Positions 14,301 to 26,440 of a stretch of DNA of 64,000 nucleotides are shown one piece after another. Where the stretch lies: positions 78,209,986 to 78,273,985 of the forward strand of contig CM047426.1 in assembly GCA_026168455.1 (NCBI GenBank), given 5' to 3'. Position numbers and translations under genes: made by a program. Each line of letters begins with the position of its first letter. Within the stretch, counting starts at the first letter, position 1. The stretch is from Theocolax elegans (lineage: Eukaryota > Arthropoda > Insecta > Hymenoptera > Cerocephalidae). The notes beneath the pieces are model-generated. The model did not search any database, was not told the DNA's origin, and was given only the letters and a program-made list of their open reading frames with translations.

Positions 14301-17300
14301 ATCCACATTCTTAACGACTCTATTGCCAACTAAGTCCGACATACTGACTTCTCCAGTGATGAGCTCAACGACGACCTCCACGACAACTGGCTACCCAACT
14401 ACGAGCTATGCCTCCGAGATATTTAGCGATCTCGATCTCCAATCGGACAGCAAGAACAACATACCGCGATTCGCGGACATAGCCAACGCCACGGCCAATT
14501 GGACCAGCTGCGATCGGCACCAGCCTCGGTAGTCCATTGTGGAACCCGGGGATGAATGCCTACGCCGAGGCTCTAACCGCAAGCGCGGGTAGCCGACTCT
14601 CCAACAACACCTGCGGACGAGTCAACATCATGGGTACGATCGTTAAGGATGCTGCGCCTTATCTCTTCCCATTCATCATCGAGTACAGTCTGATAGGAGC
14701 TGCGGTGATTTACGTCATGTGGAAGCACATTGGCCGCCATCCACGCTGGCCTCATCAGGCGGAAGCTGATCTGGAACGCAGACTCGAGGCTATGCTGTCG
14801 CGACGAGCAGTCGCTCTTGCTCATGCAGGTACGTCTCTTTCTACCATTATCTTATTTTCTTATCGTTATATATGTATATCTGTATATATTGCTTGGCGAA
14901 AAAGCGATTGTAACTGAATGTTTAAGCAACGTTTACTCCTTACTGGATGATCCATTTCAACTTGTCGATCCTCTATCACTATTATTCAGGATAATATCGC
15001 TTTTTCCTAATTATGCTAAGCAACTATGAATGACGAATATTAATGCCCAGAACTCAAGAAGCTTATCTTGCTTCTTTATTCTAATAATTATGGAAATTGG
15101 TATTCTGGGATTTTTAAGCTTGCTGGACACACAGTCTAACATTTAGTTGTAAATCTCAATGCCAGTTTCATTGTGAAATTATTAATGCAGGTTGCGGGTG
15201 GCTCTATTGCTTCCTTCGTTTAAAATCATACATTTGCTCACATGTCACACATAAGCACTAAACACCCTTATTGGGCCTGTTTTACGGTTATTAACGCCGT
15301 TAATATTCATCCTAACACTTGTGTCTATTTTTCTATCTTTTTTCCCTATCTTACTCATTGCTTTTAGATGAGTCCGCCGAAAATGACGAAACAGGAAAAG
15401 TCGATAGCGAAAAGCAGGAAGAAGTCAAAGTAGAGGTCAAAGTAGAAGGCAAAGTAGTCAAAGGTACGGCTATAAACATTAAAACCGGCAGCTTGAAAAT
15501 TCTTGAATACCAATTTTCTCTAATACTGGATAGCGCCACAAAGCTTCGAATCGGGCTGGTACCCCTCAGATAGAGTTCCATGAAGGTCGGTGTTGAAACT
15601 TCGATTGTATATAGGTAAAAGAAATATCAATTTAGCACTGCAAGATACGTAACAGTGTCAATAAAATTATATTCAATATTAAATATTGCTTTGCACTAAT
15701 TCGTTTATTTATTGTATATTACACTATTTTTCTTTGAATTAGCTTACTGTAATATAATAAACATTAACAAATGTTAAAAATGTTTTACAAAAAGAGAATC
15801 TGAACATAACTTGTGCATATAAATACAATCGGTACATCAATTGTGACATCACTACTTTTCGTTCCTTGAAATATTCACTTTGTCAAAATAGCACTAATAA
15901 CTTTATACCACTTAGAATTTTCTTATATGCTTCAATCGCATGAAAATGTATCATTCACTGCAAATTTAAAAATAAATTAAGACACTGAAATTATATATGA
16001 TACAAATTGCGTTTGCGATAAATAAACGAAATTAATTTTATTTGAGCTAACTAGATCTTGCTACTATTTGTAGAAAGATTTCTACAATAACTTACTACTA
16101 ATCAACAGTTCATCGTTGTCACGCAATTGAAACAATTGTTATTAGTATTTTAGATACTTATTCATTTTTAAAATGTGAAGTGTTATCTACGTTTGTTATC
16201 CATCATGTAGTTTCATTCATTATCTTTAAAGTTTGTATTTCGATCAATTTTTTTGCAACCATTGTATATCAGAATTTATTATAAAAATCTATAAAATGTT
16301 CATAAATTACTATTTATGGCAGAATGAATTTGAAAAAATACTACAAATTTTATTGTTTTTCTTTTACTTATATTTCTTCATTTGATCATTTTAAAAAAAT
16401 AAACAATTTGTTTATTCGTAGTTATTTCTCAAAATTTAAATCACGTTGAATCTTAATATTTTTAAGTACGAGTTTCTTTCATATTTTTCAAATTAAAATG
16501 GGTAATATACAAAGAATTAATATGTCTTACATTCAAAAGTATGTCAAATTTAACCTTATATTAAAATTGAGTAAATATTTATATTTTTTTAATTTAAAAG
16601 AACTAAGATGAAATGTAAAAATCTTAACGTAGCATAAAAATTCAGACTTGATTTAAAAAGATAGCTTTAAATGTTTTAAATTAATAAAATTAGTAAGAAA
16701 ATTGAGCTTAAGGCTAAAGTTAATGTGCCTTTTGATCACGAATATCTATATACGTATGAAAATTTGATGAAAATCACTGTGTCCGTTTAAATTTTATTGT
16801 TGCATAAGAAAAGAATGAATTGTTTTCTAGTAAGTTCCAAAAATAGAAATCTTATTCAACCAAAGTTATTTTTTAAAATCTGTCTAATTAAGAGTAACAG
16901 CTTTTTATCGTAGAAAAATTCATCAAGATTCAAAATTTTAAAGTTAATGTGAAACTGCATTGAGAAAGACAAACATTTTATGAGTAAATAAATAAGTTGT
17001 TGGTTTTGCATCTGAAATTGAAGTACAGCACACATAGTTAATGTACCCCATACATTTATAAAATATTAATATCTTGTAATGTAGTTTGAGATTAAATACG
17101 CGTGCTGTACTTACGTAATATTTAGATGCTAACAGACCAAACGTGACAGCGATTATCTGTTGGTTTCGACTAATAAGGGTCCTTTAGAAATAAACTAAAA
17201 TCTTGCACTGTTAAAACTGAATTTTACCTAACGATATGACTATTGAAGTTTGAACACGGACATAATCTTCAGGCAGTATCTACGGGGTGTCATTGCCCAA

Positions 17301-18041
17301 ACGTATAATATAACCTGACTGAAATGAACGATGTTTGAAAAATTAGGTCACGGACGTGTAGACTGCGTAGGAGCCAGTAAAGGACTTTTCTTCGGTCTCC
17401 TCCTCCTCGTCGGCTCTCTCATCTGCTTGATCCTGTTCTTTGTGCTCATACATCATCCGGATCTAGGTCTGCTCGCCATCTACTTAGCCGACGTCTCTCA
17501 CTGCGCACTGATGGCCCTCTCCATCATAGCCATAATCATCGGATTCATACGCGTGCAAAGCCTCAAATTCAAAGCTGAGGAGCAGAGCGACCTCAACGAT
17601 ATCTTGTTGCGCGTCTCGGCTTTCGGTCTTTTCATCTACGCGGTGTTCAGCGTGATCGCCGGTTCGTTAGCAGCGTTCACCCACGAGCCGAATCTGTTAG
17701 TCATGATCACCGGACTGCTCGCCGTGTTCCAAGTCGTTCTCCAGATGCTCTTCATCGCCGACGTGTCGCGCAGGCGCGTCCACCTACCCGAGCACGACCG
17801 CAGCAAGCCAGGCCGTCAGATCGTCACTTTCTTGCTGATCTGCAACGTCACCATGTGGGTCATTTACACTTTCGAGGCGCAAAAGGTGGCTGCGAACCCC
17901 GTGCAGATCGACTTCTACGGGTACCTAACGTGGGCCCTCGTGCAAAGGGTCACGGTACCGCTCTGCATCTTCCATAGGTTCCATAGCGCCGTTACGCTCG
18001 CTGAAATCTGGAAGACGAGCTACAAGGCACGCCTCGAGTAA
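8334..18041 (+). CDS. Otopetrin-family proton channel
   Basis: Otopetrins are twelve-helix, proton-selective plasma-membrane channels, used for acid sensing in flies. Eight exons join in phase: 8334-8440, 9824-10154, 11777-11885, 12750-12910, 13214-13370, 13946-14828 (with an apparent 55- or 64-nt intron near 14529), 15368-15463 and 17347-18041. The product is about 827 aa. Family landmarks are the GTMVYNGLEFG stretch in exon 4, IIEYSLIGAAVIYVMW in exon 6, DCVGASKGLFFGLLLLVG at the start of exon 8 and HRFHSAVTLAEIW near the end. Between helices 2 and 3, on the cytoplasmic side, lies a proline run followed by Lys-Asp-Lys repeats (10074-10130). The extracellular loop between helices 5 and 6 is Ser/Thr-rich with NAT and NWT sequons. 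The first exon starts MANTEVEITPF; it was chosen because its phase-2 donor reads cleanly into exon 2. The exact otopetrin paralogue is not resolved. Confidence 0.9.
10958..10987 (+). other. Possible alternative terminal exon of the otopetrin gene
   Basis: After a good acceptor (CTTTCCAG), the frame that continues phase 0 from exon 2 reads EDGSRITEL and stops at 10985-10987. An AATAAA overlaps the region just after the stop. A transcript using it would end after helix 2, giving a short protein of about 155 aa. It could be chance, since the coding part is only nine codons. Confidence 0.2.
14529..14592 (+). other. Putative very short intron (or frameshift) in otopetrin exon 6
   Basis: The Ser/Thr-rich loop reads in one frame to a TAG at 14530-14532, while the conserved helix-6 segment reads one frame on. 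Removing 14529-14583 or 14529-14592 (GT...AG, with a CTCTAAC branch-point-like sequence near 14571) restores the frame exactly, giving an Arg at the junction. The downstream frame is also open upstream of the stop as far as about 14501, so a one-base sequence error near 14518 fits as well. Confidence 0.45.
15368..15463 (+). CDS. Symmetric 96-nt charged exon of otopetrin (cassette candidate)
   Basis: The exon begins and ends in phase 1 and is 96 nt, so leaving it out would keep the reading frame (AVALAHA joined to GGHGRVDC). It encodes an acidic then Val/Lys/Glu repeat segment (EVKVEVKVEGKVVKG) in the cytoplasmic loop between helices 6 and 7. The acceptor is TTGCTTTTAG and the donor AAAG|GTACGG. 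Optional use is inferred from phase only. Confidence 0.5.
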
Positions 18042-18342
18042 AGAAGGCATTTGACGATCGATCCATCTTCGTTACGACGATGAAGATGCAACGCTACACC
18101 CACCGAGCATACATAGATACTGAAGATTTTATGAAGCAATTGGTGTAGGTGGAAATATCGTTTGTCTCACGAGCCACCTATTGGCATGGAAATCACTGTA
18201 TGGCGATTGCGTTAGATTGCTATCACGAGTGTCTAAGATACGAGAGATGACATCTGATAAGATTGGGTATGTTGCAAAGACACGTGCATGGTCACCTATG
18301 ACAACGAACGACGAACTCGTCTCTCTCGGCACCTTGGCATAC

Positions 18343-18370
18343 AACACACACACACCCACACCCACACACC
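18343..18370. repeat. CA microsatellite with CCCACA interruptions
   Basis: A CA dinucleotide run interrupted by two CCCACA units, in the probable 3' UTR. Confidence 0.85.
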
Positions 18371-20700
18371 CTATCAGTTCATTCGAGGTTGTGAGCATTC
18401 GTTCCGAGCGAGCTTTCATTTAAATTCTGCATTTTCCAGTTATTGCATTTATGTAATATAAATTGACGAGGCGATTGACGATTCTTTATCACTTTTATTT
18501 CCCGTCACACAGTCACACCCGCACCCACACGTACTTACCAAGGCGCGATTCTCGTCGAAATTATGACGGATTACAATTGTGATGATGAAGCACAGATTCG
18601 ATATTAACTGATACGTACACTATTTGATCTACGTGAGCCAAAATAGAATATAACGATAACACAAAAAGGATATTTAAAAAGAAAATGAATGCATTTAGTT
18701 TCTGGTGAATTTTCGATACATTCTACGGCTTTTTGACGATTCGAGCGTCACATTTTCTACTTTTATACCTTTGCTCGTCGAGTGCGCGGTTACACCAAAC
18801 GGTCAAGTCTAAAATTTAAAGGAAGCAAAGTAAACGCGCAGACGGCACAGCACAAAGCAGCAAAGACGACACTGACCCGACACATTTATGCCGGGCTCGC
18901 GTCGCTCTTTTAGTATAGACGAACTTAGCATTCAAGATATAGAAGACCACGCAACAATTCGATGAATCTAAACGCTTTGAGAATCAAACAATACAAGGGA
19001 AACAAAAAGACAAACAATATTGTCTGAACCCGTGCTTCTGGCGCGGAGGAGACGCGGGACGTTCAGAACGTTGTCGACGGATAAGGATTGAAGCAAATCG
19101 CATGTGACATCAAAGAATTATTTTGTCGCCGATGGACTTATGGATCATGGACTCTAAATACTAAGTGAAGGACGAATTTGCCAAATATGGAACCAAGGAG
19201 CATGAGATTTTCAAATACGCACACCTTTCGTTTTCCCAACTCTGTGTTCAAAGTTGATCAATCACCGCGATAACCAAATATATATACATACACGAAGAGT
19301 ACAAAATTCATTCGTACCTTTTTGAAAGAGTCACGCAATAGTCAGACTAAATCGCATCTAAAACCAATTAAGATCTTCATTAAATTTTCCAACGGATATA
19401 CGATTAATAAGTATGGGTGATCGAGTTTAATCACGGCAAAATGCATTTAAAATGGACGTAACAAACCGTCTTTCACTTTCACTAATAAAAATTGGTTCGA
19501 TTATTCACTGAGTGGAGGTAAACTAAAGATTAAAAAGAGATGAGAAGATAAAAGTAATAAGACACATTGCGTCGAACTGACAACAATCGAGACGCTATAT
19601 TCGATTCCATTAAAAGAAAAGTAACCAATGAAGTAGCCAACTCGTAGATGTACGCAATTTTAGCGGATGATACGCGAAAAAAAGTAAAAGCATAGAGACT
19701 GTAGTGGATAATCGAGATGTTTTAGAAAAACAAAAAAAAACAATTCATTCATTCACAAGTAAAAATAAAAGTACTAAGAAAAAGCATCTACACCTTCAGA
19801 GGATGTATAAGAGTAAATGAATTATTAATTATGTCGCTATTGATTAGTGTCTATGGTCAGAAATTTTGACCGCGTAACAGAATCGATGCAGAAAATTGTG
19901 TACTATCAACGGCGCTAATATGCCGTCGATATAAAAATAAACATGCGATATATTTCAACGTGTTTTAGGAAGTGTAATAATAACCATATTCCCAAATACC
20001 CTGCAATGAGGAAGCCTGATCCCTCCCATGAATTTCCATCAAAAAGGAAGTCAGAAATGCTAAAGAAAAATAAATACTTAAAGCTTCCTCTAATCATCCT
20101 CGTAAACTCCATCCTACTCATAGCTTTCCGAGTCTACGTACTTAAAGAAATAAGATACACATTCACACACGATTAGGAATCTAAACAAATGAATTAATAA
20201 GAATAAAATACATTATAAATAATATATTATACATATTAAATGAAGAGATTGCTATGTACGATTTTATCGATTGTCGATGTCGAGGAACGTGAAATTGAGG
20301 CTGGGATCGCTTGCGATACTTGATACTTGAGAAAAGAAATAAGAAAACACCATGTCGACGAAAATAAAAATGATTATATACGAACATTATACATATACAT
20401 GTATCACTTATACATACATTGAAGTACCCGAAGCGACAATGCGGTTTAAAAAAAATAAATGAAACAAATACGATAAACAAAGATAATATAAATATACATA
20501 ATTATTATGTGAAAGGCATAATTGTATCGACTTATTAACGAGTGCGTGAAAAATGTGTACGTGTGAGATAAGTTACGATGATGTAAATATCAGTGAGTTG
20601 TACGATGAAATAATAAGTATGTTTGTGTGCATTAATGCATTTACTTCGTAATCATTGTTCGCTCAGTTTCTTGTTCGTTTTTTAGTTATATTTTCGTATT

Positions 20701-20741
20701 TTTATTATTATTATTATTACTATTACTATTACTATTATTAT
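20701..20741. repeat. TTA/CTA trinucleotide repeat
   Basis: A trinucleotide run of TTA that changes to ACTATT units, in the probable 3' UTR. Confidence 0.85.
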
Positions 20742-23637
20742 CATGATCATTAACCACCTCTCGCGATGTAAACTTAAGTTTTACCTTAACTCATAGTGTA
20801 TTCACTCATAATTACGATAAGTATCCATATATTAGAGAACGACATTTTTCTTCGCAGTGGTTAAGAATATACGGGAACGTGGAATCTGTCGAGAGCGCTT
20901 GATTATGTAGCTTCATAAGTTTTTTCGTTAGATTCGCGAGAATGAGAGCACGTAATGCGAATAACTTAACGCATAACATGAATAAATAATTTACAAAAAA
21001 AAAAAATAATAAATTCAAGCAAACGCCAAAAGTACATTTATTCATAAAAGCGTCATTGAACAAGGCACTGCCACACCGGACCAAAAAAACCATGAAAAGT
21101 TGAAAAAAAAAAAATAAATAAAATTACTTCCTCTATGAGGAAGCTTGAATTACATAGGAACGGCTTGCATTGATCGATGGTCCCAGAAAGGCAAAATATA
21201 TCCCCCCATTGCGTAGTTCTCGCGATCGAGGAATGCGTTGTACTGTGTTGCAGGTGCTTGAAACGGATATTTAAAACAAAGAAAAAAAGATAAATTAATA
21301 CTAAGGCTGCCACGAAAGCAATCGGTGACGGTATCGATACGATGATTATTAAAATTTCCAATGGTAACCGACTGTTTTTTAAAAGGCGATCCGATTAACA
21401 ATGATTACACGCTGACGATGGAAGAAGCGGAATGTTAAACGCTGATTATTAATTATGTGCGAGTTACGAAAGTATAAGAGCAATGAGAGTTTTTGAATGT
21501 TTGAGGGTGATTTAAAAGATAAAGGCCACGTAACGAGAAGGTGAGAAAGAATCGAAGGAATATTAATAATAACGGAGGAAGAATAAACTGTGAGTGATCT
21601 GAGATTAAAGAATTCTTGTATAAGTACACCGATATCTTAAAAAAAAAAATAAATAGTAGCTGTAAGCCTAAACGATTGTAAGGCCGTGGATTTGCAATGA
21701 TGAATCGCGAGAATCTTCCGCACGGTGTTTGGCGACGGATACGAAATGTATTTCTAATCAAAACGGATAATACGGATGGAAAGATAAAATTTCGTCGATA
21801 TTAAATTTTATTTTACGGTACAAACGAAGTAAACCAAAAGTAAAATATACGCGAATATACGAACTATTTTTTTAACGACGTTTTTTCGATAATGAAAATT
21901 ACTGTATAGTTTTAGTGAATATTATACTTGCATACGAATAAAATATGAATAAATAAACTAAATAATGGTAAATTGTAAATTTTATGAATTTTTTATAAGT
22001 ATACTTGTGATTTTGGTTGTTCGATTGTCAACTGAAATTGTAAACGCGCACGACTAAAATTGTACGTGGTGACGTTAGCGACTCTAACGTGTTAAATTAG
22101 AGATGCACCAGAACTGTGAGATTATAATATGAGAAATAAATTAATGAAGCGTAGGGCAGCAAATCCACGGTCTCGTTATTTAAACATTACGTAGAATGTT
22201 TTTGATGTCTTCGACTATAATTATTCAAGTTTGTACACACACGCACAAGTGACTCTTACACTTACGACTATACAGTGACACAATCGAACATTAAATGTAA
22301 AGGAATAAATAACAAAAAAAAAATCATGAAAAAACCAAGTACGTGTTGTCGAATAACCAGTTCTTTAAGAGTCCAGTAGCGATTTTAAAAAAATCATATT
22401 TAAGAAAACGATGCAACATCCGAAGTAAATAAAAATATAAATTTACGGTACGAGAGGATGATATTAAGAACAATTAAAATTCACACACATACGCATTATA
22501 CACTGTAACAAAAAAAAATCGTACGTATAAATTGTAAGCGAAAAAAAAATGGAAAAAAATCCCACCGCATTACCATAATCTCGATTCGTTTGTTCGCCAA
22601 TTCATTGACTGTAATAAAAATGGAAAATAAAAACGTGACGTTATGACGTTTCATTGTATCCGATTGAAATGGCACGCGCAATGTCTCATCCGCGTAATTT
22701 GTAACGATAACGATGAAATTGGTTAATAAAAGTTATCTAGATGTAAACAAATATAATTTTCATCTTCTTGATCGTTCCTTGATTATGAATGAAAAGTCTT
22801 TTGCATCGGTGATTTATTTTATATACGTTCATCAAGCATGTCGTTGGCGTTACTTTTACTTTTTCCTTATATGTTTCTAAAATATCACCTATGTACACTT
22901 TATTATTTATTCAGTGACTAATTTTATTACTTTTATTAATAAACTATGATAAATAAGTAATCGTTACTTGTAATAAAATACATACTTACGTTTCAATACC
23001 TGTCGATGAAATTTATTTTTAGATTATAATTTTACCGTACACGTAAGAAAAGGACTACAAGAGAATTAAATGTGCAGTTTTTTTTATTTCAGACTCCAAC
23101 TCGTAATTATTTTAGCATTTGATTCTACATTTGAAAATGGTTTATTCGCAAAAATAACAAAACCAGACATCAGCGTATACAATTAAAATGTTGAAACAAC
23201 TATTTGGATAGGATATCAACGAATCAAAGAACACGATATCTTACATCGTTTCGATATTACGTTTGCAGGAACACCTATTTTTATTGTTCAATCATCGCAG
23301 TTATTTAATCGGTTTACCCTTTCACTCGATCAATATACAATGTTTACTTCTTTTAATAAGGTTTATTTTTTTCTCATTTATATTATTTTTGATATGTATA
23401 ACATGTATATATTTAGGTGCTCTCGATATGACAGCTACTCAACACTTACAACTATAACCGATATAGTCATCAATATCGCTTCATTATCAATTTATCCATC
23501 CAGTATACCGTTTTAATGCATCCAAAAATTTTGTTCTCTATTTAGTTGCTTTTTTCAACGTAACGCAATTGAATCAAATCATACTTGCATAGAATTCCTT
23601 TATTCTAAAAGACATGTTATCAATAATTAAACTTTTA

Positions 23638-23867
23638 CACACGGAGAAAAATGTTTGATTAAAAATTACTATATTCTTTAAAAAAGTACGAGAAATTGTT
23701 AGAATAAAAAAATTGCTATATTATTCAGTGACATTTCATACAAGTTATAGCAAAATTAATATACATATAATACATGCCAAAACTATAGCCATTTTTCTTA
23801 TTTTGACAGTACGTTTAGCTTTTGTTAACGAGTACAGTAATTTTTAATCAAACATTTTTCACCGTGT
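23638..23867. mobile_element. MITE-like element with 31-bp terminal inverted repeats
   Basis: The left end (23640-23670, beginning CACGGAGAAAAATGTTTG) and the reverse complement of the right end (23836-23866) agree at 30 of 31 positions. TA dinucleotides lie at 23636-23637 and 23867-23868, which would suit a TA-targeting Tc1/mariner-type origin with a 2-nt slip on the left. At about 230 bp, with no coding capacity, it is a non-autonomous element. Confidence 0.75.
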
Positions 23868-24308
23868 ATCAAATCCAATTTAAACATCAATTACTCGTGT
23901 ATATTAACACATTTCAATAACCTTACAGTAACAATAAAAGTTAATCGTGTATTAACTATTACGTTTCTTTACGTCATGCAGAATTAAGATTGTGTAAAAA
24001 TAAAATTCAAAACAGATTAACATAAATAATTTATTTCCTTATGAAGGATATGTTTATAAATACAAGGTAAAACAAAAAATCTTTGACAAAAATTATGAAA
24101 AATTAATTGTTTTATGAAGGAATATCATAGTTTTATAATAATAGTATATAATAAAATAATTACGTCACTTTTATTTTTAGTTCATTAATTCTTACATATT
24201 TTGGTTTTAAACTCAGCTATAAGGCTACATTGGTTTTCAGTTTAAAAAATATAGACTAAAACAGCAAATAGTAATAGCGAACTTTGTGCTTATACAAATA
24301 TCATTTTA

Positions 24309-24727
24309 AGTGCTCTATACCCTTTCAGCGCCCTCTATTCTGAGAAAATTTTTCTTTATAATATTTAGCTAACTTACTAGAGTTAGAGCCAAGAAAATTA
24401 AGTTTTCCCACGTGTAAAATAATAATAAGAGTTATTTAAACATGTTTTTGGATAATAATATTAAAAACTGACGGTATGTTTTGTAGAGAAAATCTGACTT
24501 GATTGTGGCGAGAAGCTGACGTCTGTCCACCTCGGTATCAATTTTTCTCTACAAAATACGCTTTCAATTTTCCATAATACAAATCAAAATAATTGTTAGA
24601 TAATTCTTTATACCATTTTCTACGTGGGAAAACTTAATTTTCTTTTTTATTTGACTATCCTAAATAATCTAAAAAATACAAAAAAATTTTTCTCAGACTA
24701 CAGGGCGCTGAAAGTGTATAGAGCACT
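24309..24727. mobile_element. Fold-back MITE, about 420 bp
   Basis: The ends are a long imperfect inverted repeat: AGTGCTCTATACCCTTTCAG at 24309 mirrors the sequence ending GAGCACT at 24727. The match continues inward through AAAATTAAGTTTTCCCACGT at about 24397-24416 and TTTTGTAGAGAAAA near 24480, which pairs with TTTTCTCTACAAAA near 24543. Only a loop of about 50 nt lies between the arms. The structure is typical of a fold-back non-autonomous DNA transposon. Target-site duplication is unclear. Confidence 0.75.
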
Positions 24728-26019
24728 CTTAATGTAAAATTTATTTGGTACATTACTTACAAGGAGACCCTCATATGTTTGGGAAACCGATCGTGCCCAA
24801 CTTTTAGTATATGTTTTCTAATATAAAAATATGAAAAAAGCCAGAGCCGCAGACTCTAACAATCGTTTTTTCAAAAATTATACGCTGTTAAAGCAAAATT
24901 TCCAAAAGAAAGAGACTTTACTTTAAACGCTTGTAACTTCTAATCTATCAAATATTGACATTCAAACCAAAGTTTAATGAAAAGCTGAGATAAAATAGAT
25001 ACATTTTTAAAAAAAGACGTTCAAATCCGTTAGAATCGAGCAAGGTTGTAGCCGAATTAAGAATTTCGGTATATAAGTATCGACAATGCAAAACAAAGCA
25101 GCAGTACGGACATCAATTTTCTCAGATTTTAATCTTATTAATGTCCACATACAGTTATGGAATATAGAACCATATATAAATTAGTACACTGGATCGTGTG
25201 CAAACGTGACATTATGCGTGATAGTAATTTAATTATGATGTATTAGAGAAACAATTGGAGTTTGATTAATAAAAATAAGTTTATTTCACTTGGTATGTTC
25301 GAGTAAGTTAAAGGTTTATATATCACATGCGGGTGTCGTTGCAAAACTGCCTCTCAACAATATTTCGCAGCAGACGCGTCGCCACAATAGTAATAATAAT
25401 TTTTGTAAGGCAAAATTAAAACTAAGAATTTAATTATTATAACTACTAATCTTACTGTTACATATGAATAGTGCAAATAATAGTAGTGCATAATTTATAT
25501 ACAAAATGTTCGTATTTTCGTGACACATAGTTGAAAATAAAATAGACAATTATTATTTATAAATTAAGTAACATTACATAAATATAAAATTCACAAGTCT
25601 AAAAGTTTTTGCAATGTTTAACTATAAAATTACCAAATTAAATTTGCCTATCCAGGTTGAGTGACCATGCAAAGGCTTATTATAAAAATTGTTTTTTATA
25701 CTTTCCTTAATAATTACAGACTGTGTCACTCTCCCATATGTACGTTTTCTTGCTTTGATTATAAAACACTATAAGGTACAGAGGTGTGGTGTCGCTGTCG
25801 CGTTCCTATAAGGTAATTCGTCGGGGAAATCAGTGTACTCTCTGCTGTGAAATATATCATCTTAGTTATAACTAATGCGATTAATAACTAGTAATAAATA
25901 ATCCTAATTTGAATACGAAAAGACGAAAAAACTGTAAAAACCGTTGACGAAAAACGATAAAAAATTAAAGATTTATTATAACAACCGCGACATCGACAAT
26001 GGTATAACGGTGATAAATC

Positions 26020-26440
26020 TAAATGACGTCACCGCGACTCGGGCATATACAGTAGAAAAAGGAAAAAATGAAAGTTTCAAGGTCGCGAGTAAAATAAAAT
26101 AAATTGCGCGTGCCTCTCTCGCGGGGCTCGCTCGTATACGAGCATACTTACAATATATAAGCGCGCCAGCTGTTAGGTACATTGCGAGCCGTTCATTTTG
26201 TGCAAAGGTTACACAACCGCACACATAGGCAGGAATCGAAGCGACCGATCGAGAAAGAAATGAAAGTGATTGCGCAGCCAGATACCGGGTCTATTAACCG
26301 GTCGAGCCCCCAACGACTAGTGCAAAATCAGGACAGCCACAGTCTGACACACATTCACTTGGGCTTCCACGTCATAACCGCGTATATACGCGTTTCGCGC
26401 CTTCACTCCCGCGCGCGCAGGTGTGACACTCGCGGCCAAT
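26020..26440. promoter_or_regulatory. Orphan promoter-like GC island
   Basis: A CpG-rich block sits in the middle of AT-rich intergenic DNA. On the + strand it has TATATAAG at about 26154-26161 followed by GC-rich sequence, and a possible donor GCGCAG|GTGTGA near 26420. It could be the promoter and first non-coding exon of an unannotated transcript, or an enhancer. No convincing protein is encoded: frames are open on both strands, as expected of GC-rich DNA. Confidence 0.3.

Larger units (their letters stand above)
18042..22745 (+). other. Probable long 3' UTR of the otopetrin gene
   Basis: No coding exon is seen after the stop at 18039-18041. To about 22.7 kb the + strand is visibly richer in A than T, with A runs near 20995, 21100 and 21640. 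The bias is lost after an AATAAA at 22725-22730, which suggests a transcribed + strand. Several earlier AATAAA hexamers, such as near 20200 and 21945, could give shorter forms. A separate non-coding transcript is an alternative. Confidence 0.4.

Noticed and set aside
13791..14381. A 196-codon frame on the - strand opposite otopetrin exon 6
   Set aside because: It mirrors the Thr/Ser-rich coding repeat (ACG/ACC read as valine codons in reverse) and has no family features of its own.
15464..15573. Open frame continuing past otopetrin exon 7
   Set aside because: It runs on to a stop after about 35 codons, but the phase-1 donor at 15464 connects exactly to the conserved last exon; intron retention is possible but unsupported.
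24790..25150. Repeat-like sequence downstream of the fold-back element
   Set aside because: The texture suggests an old interspersed repeat, but no terminal repeats, coding remnant or second copy in the window could be shown.
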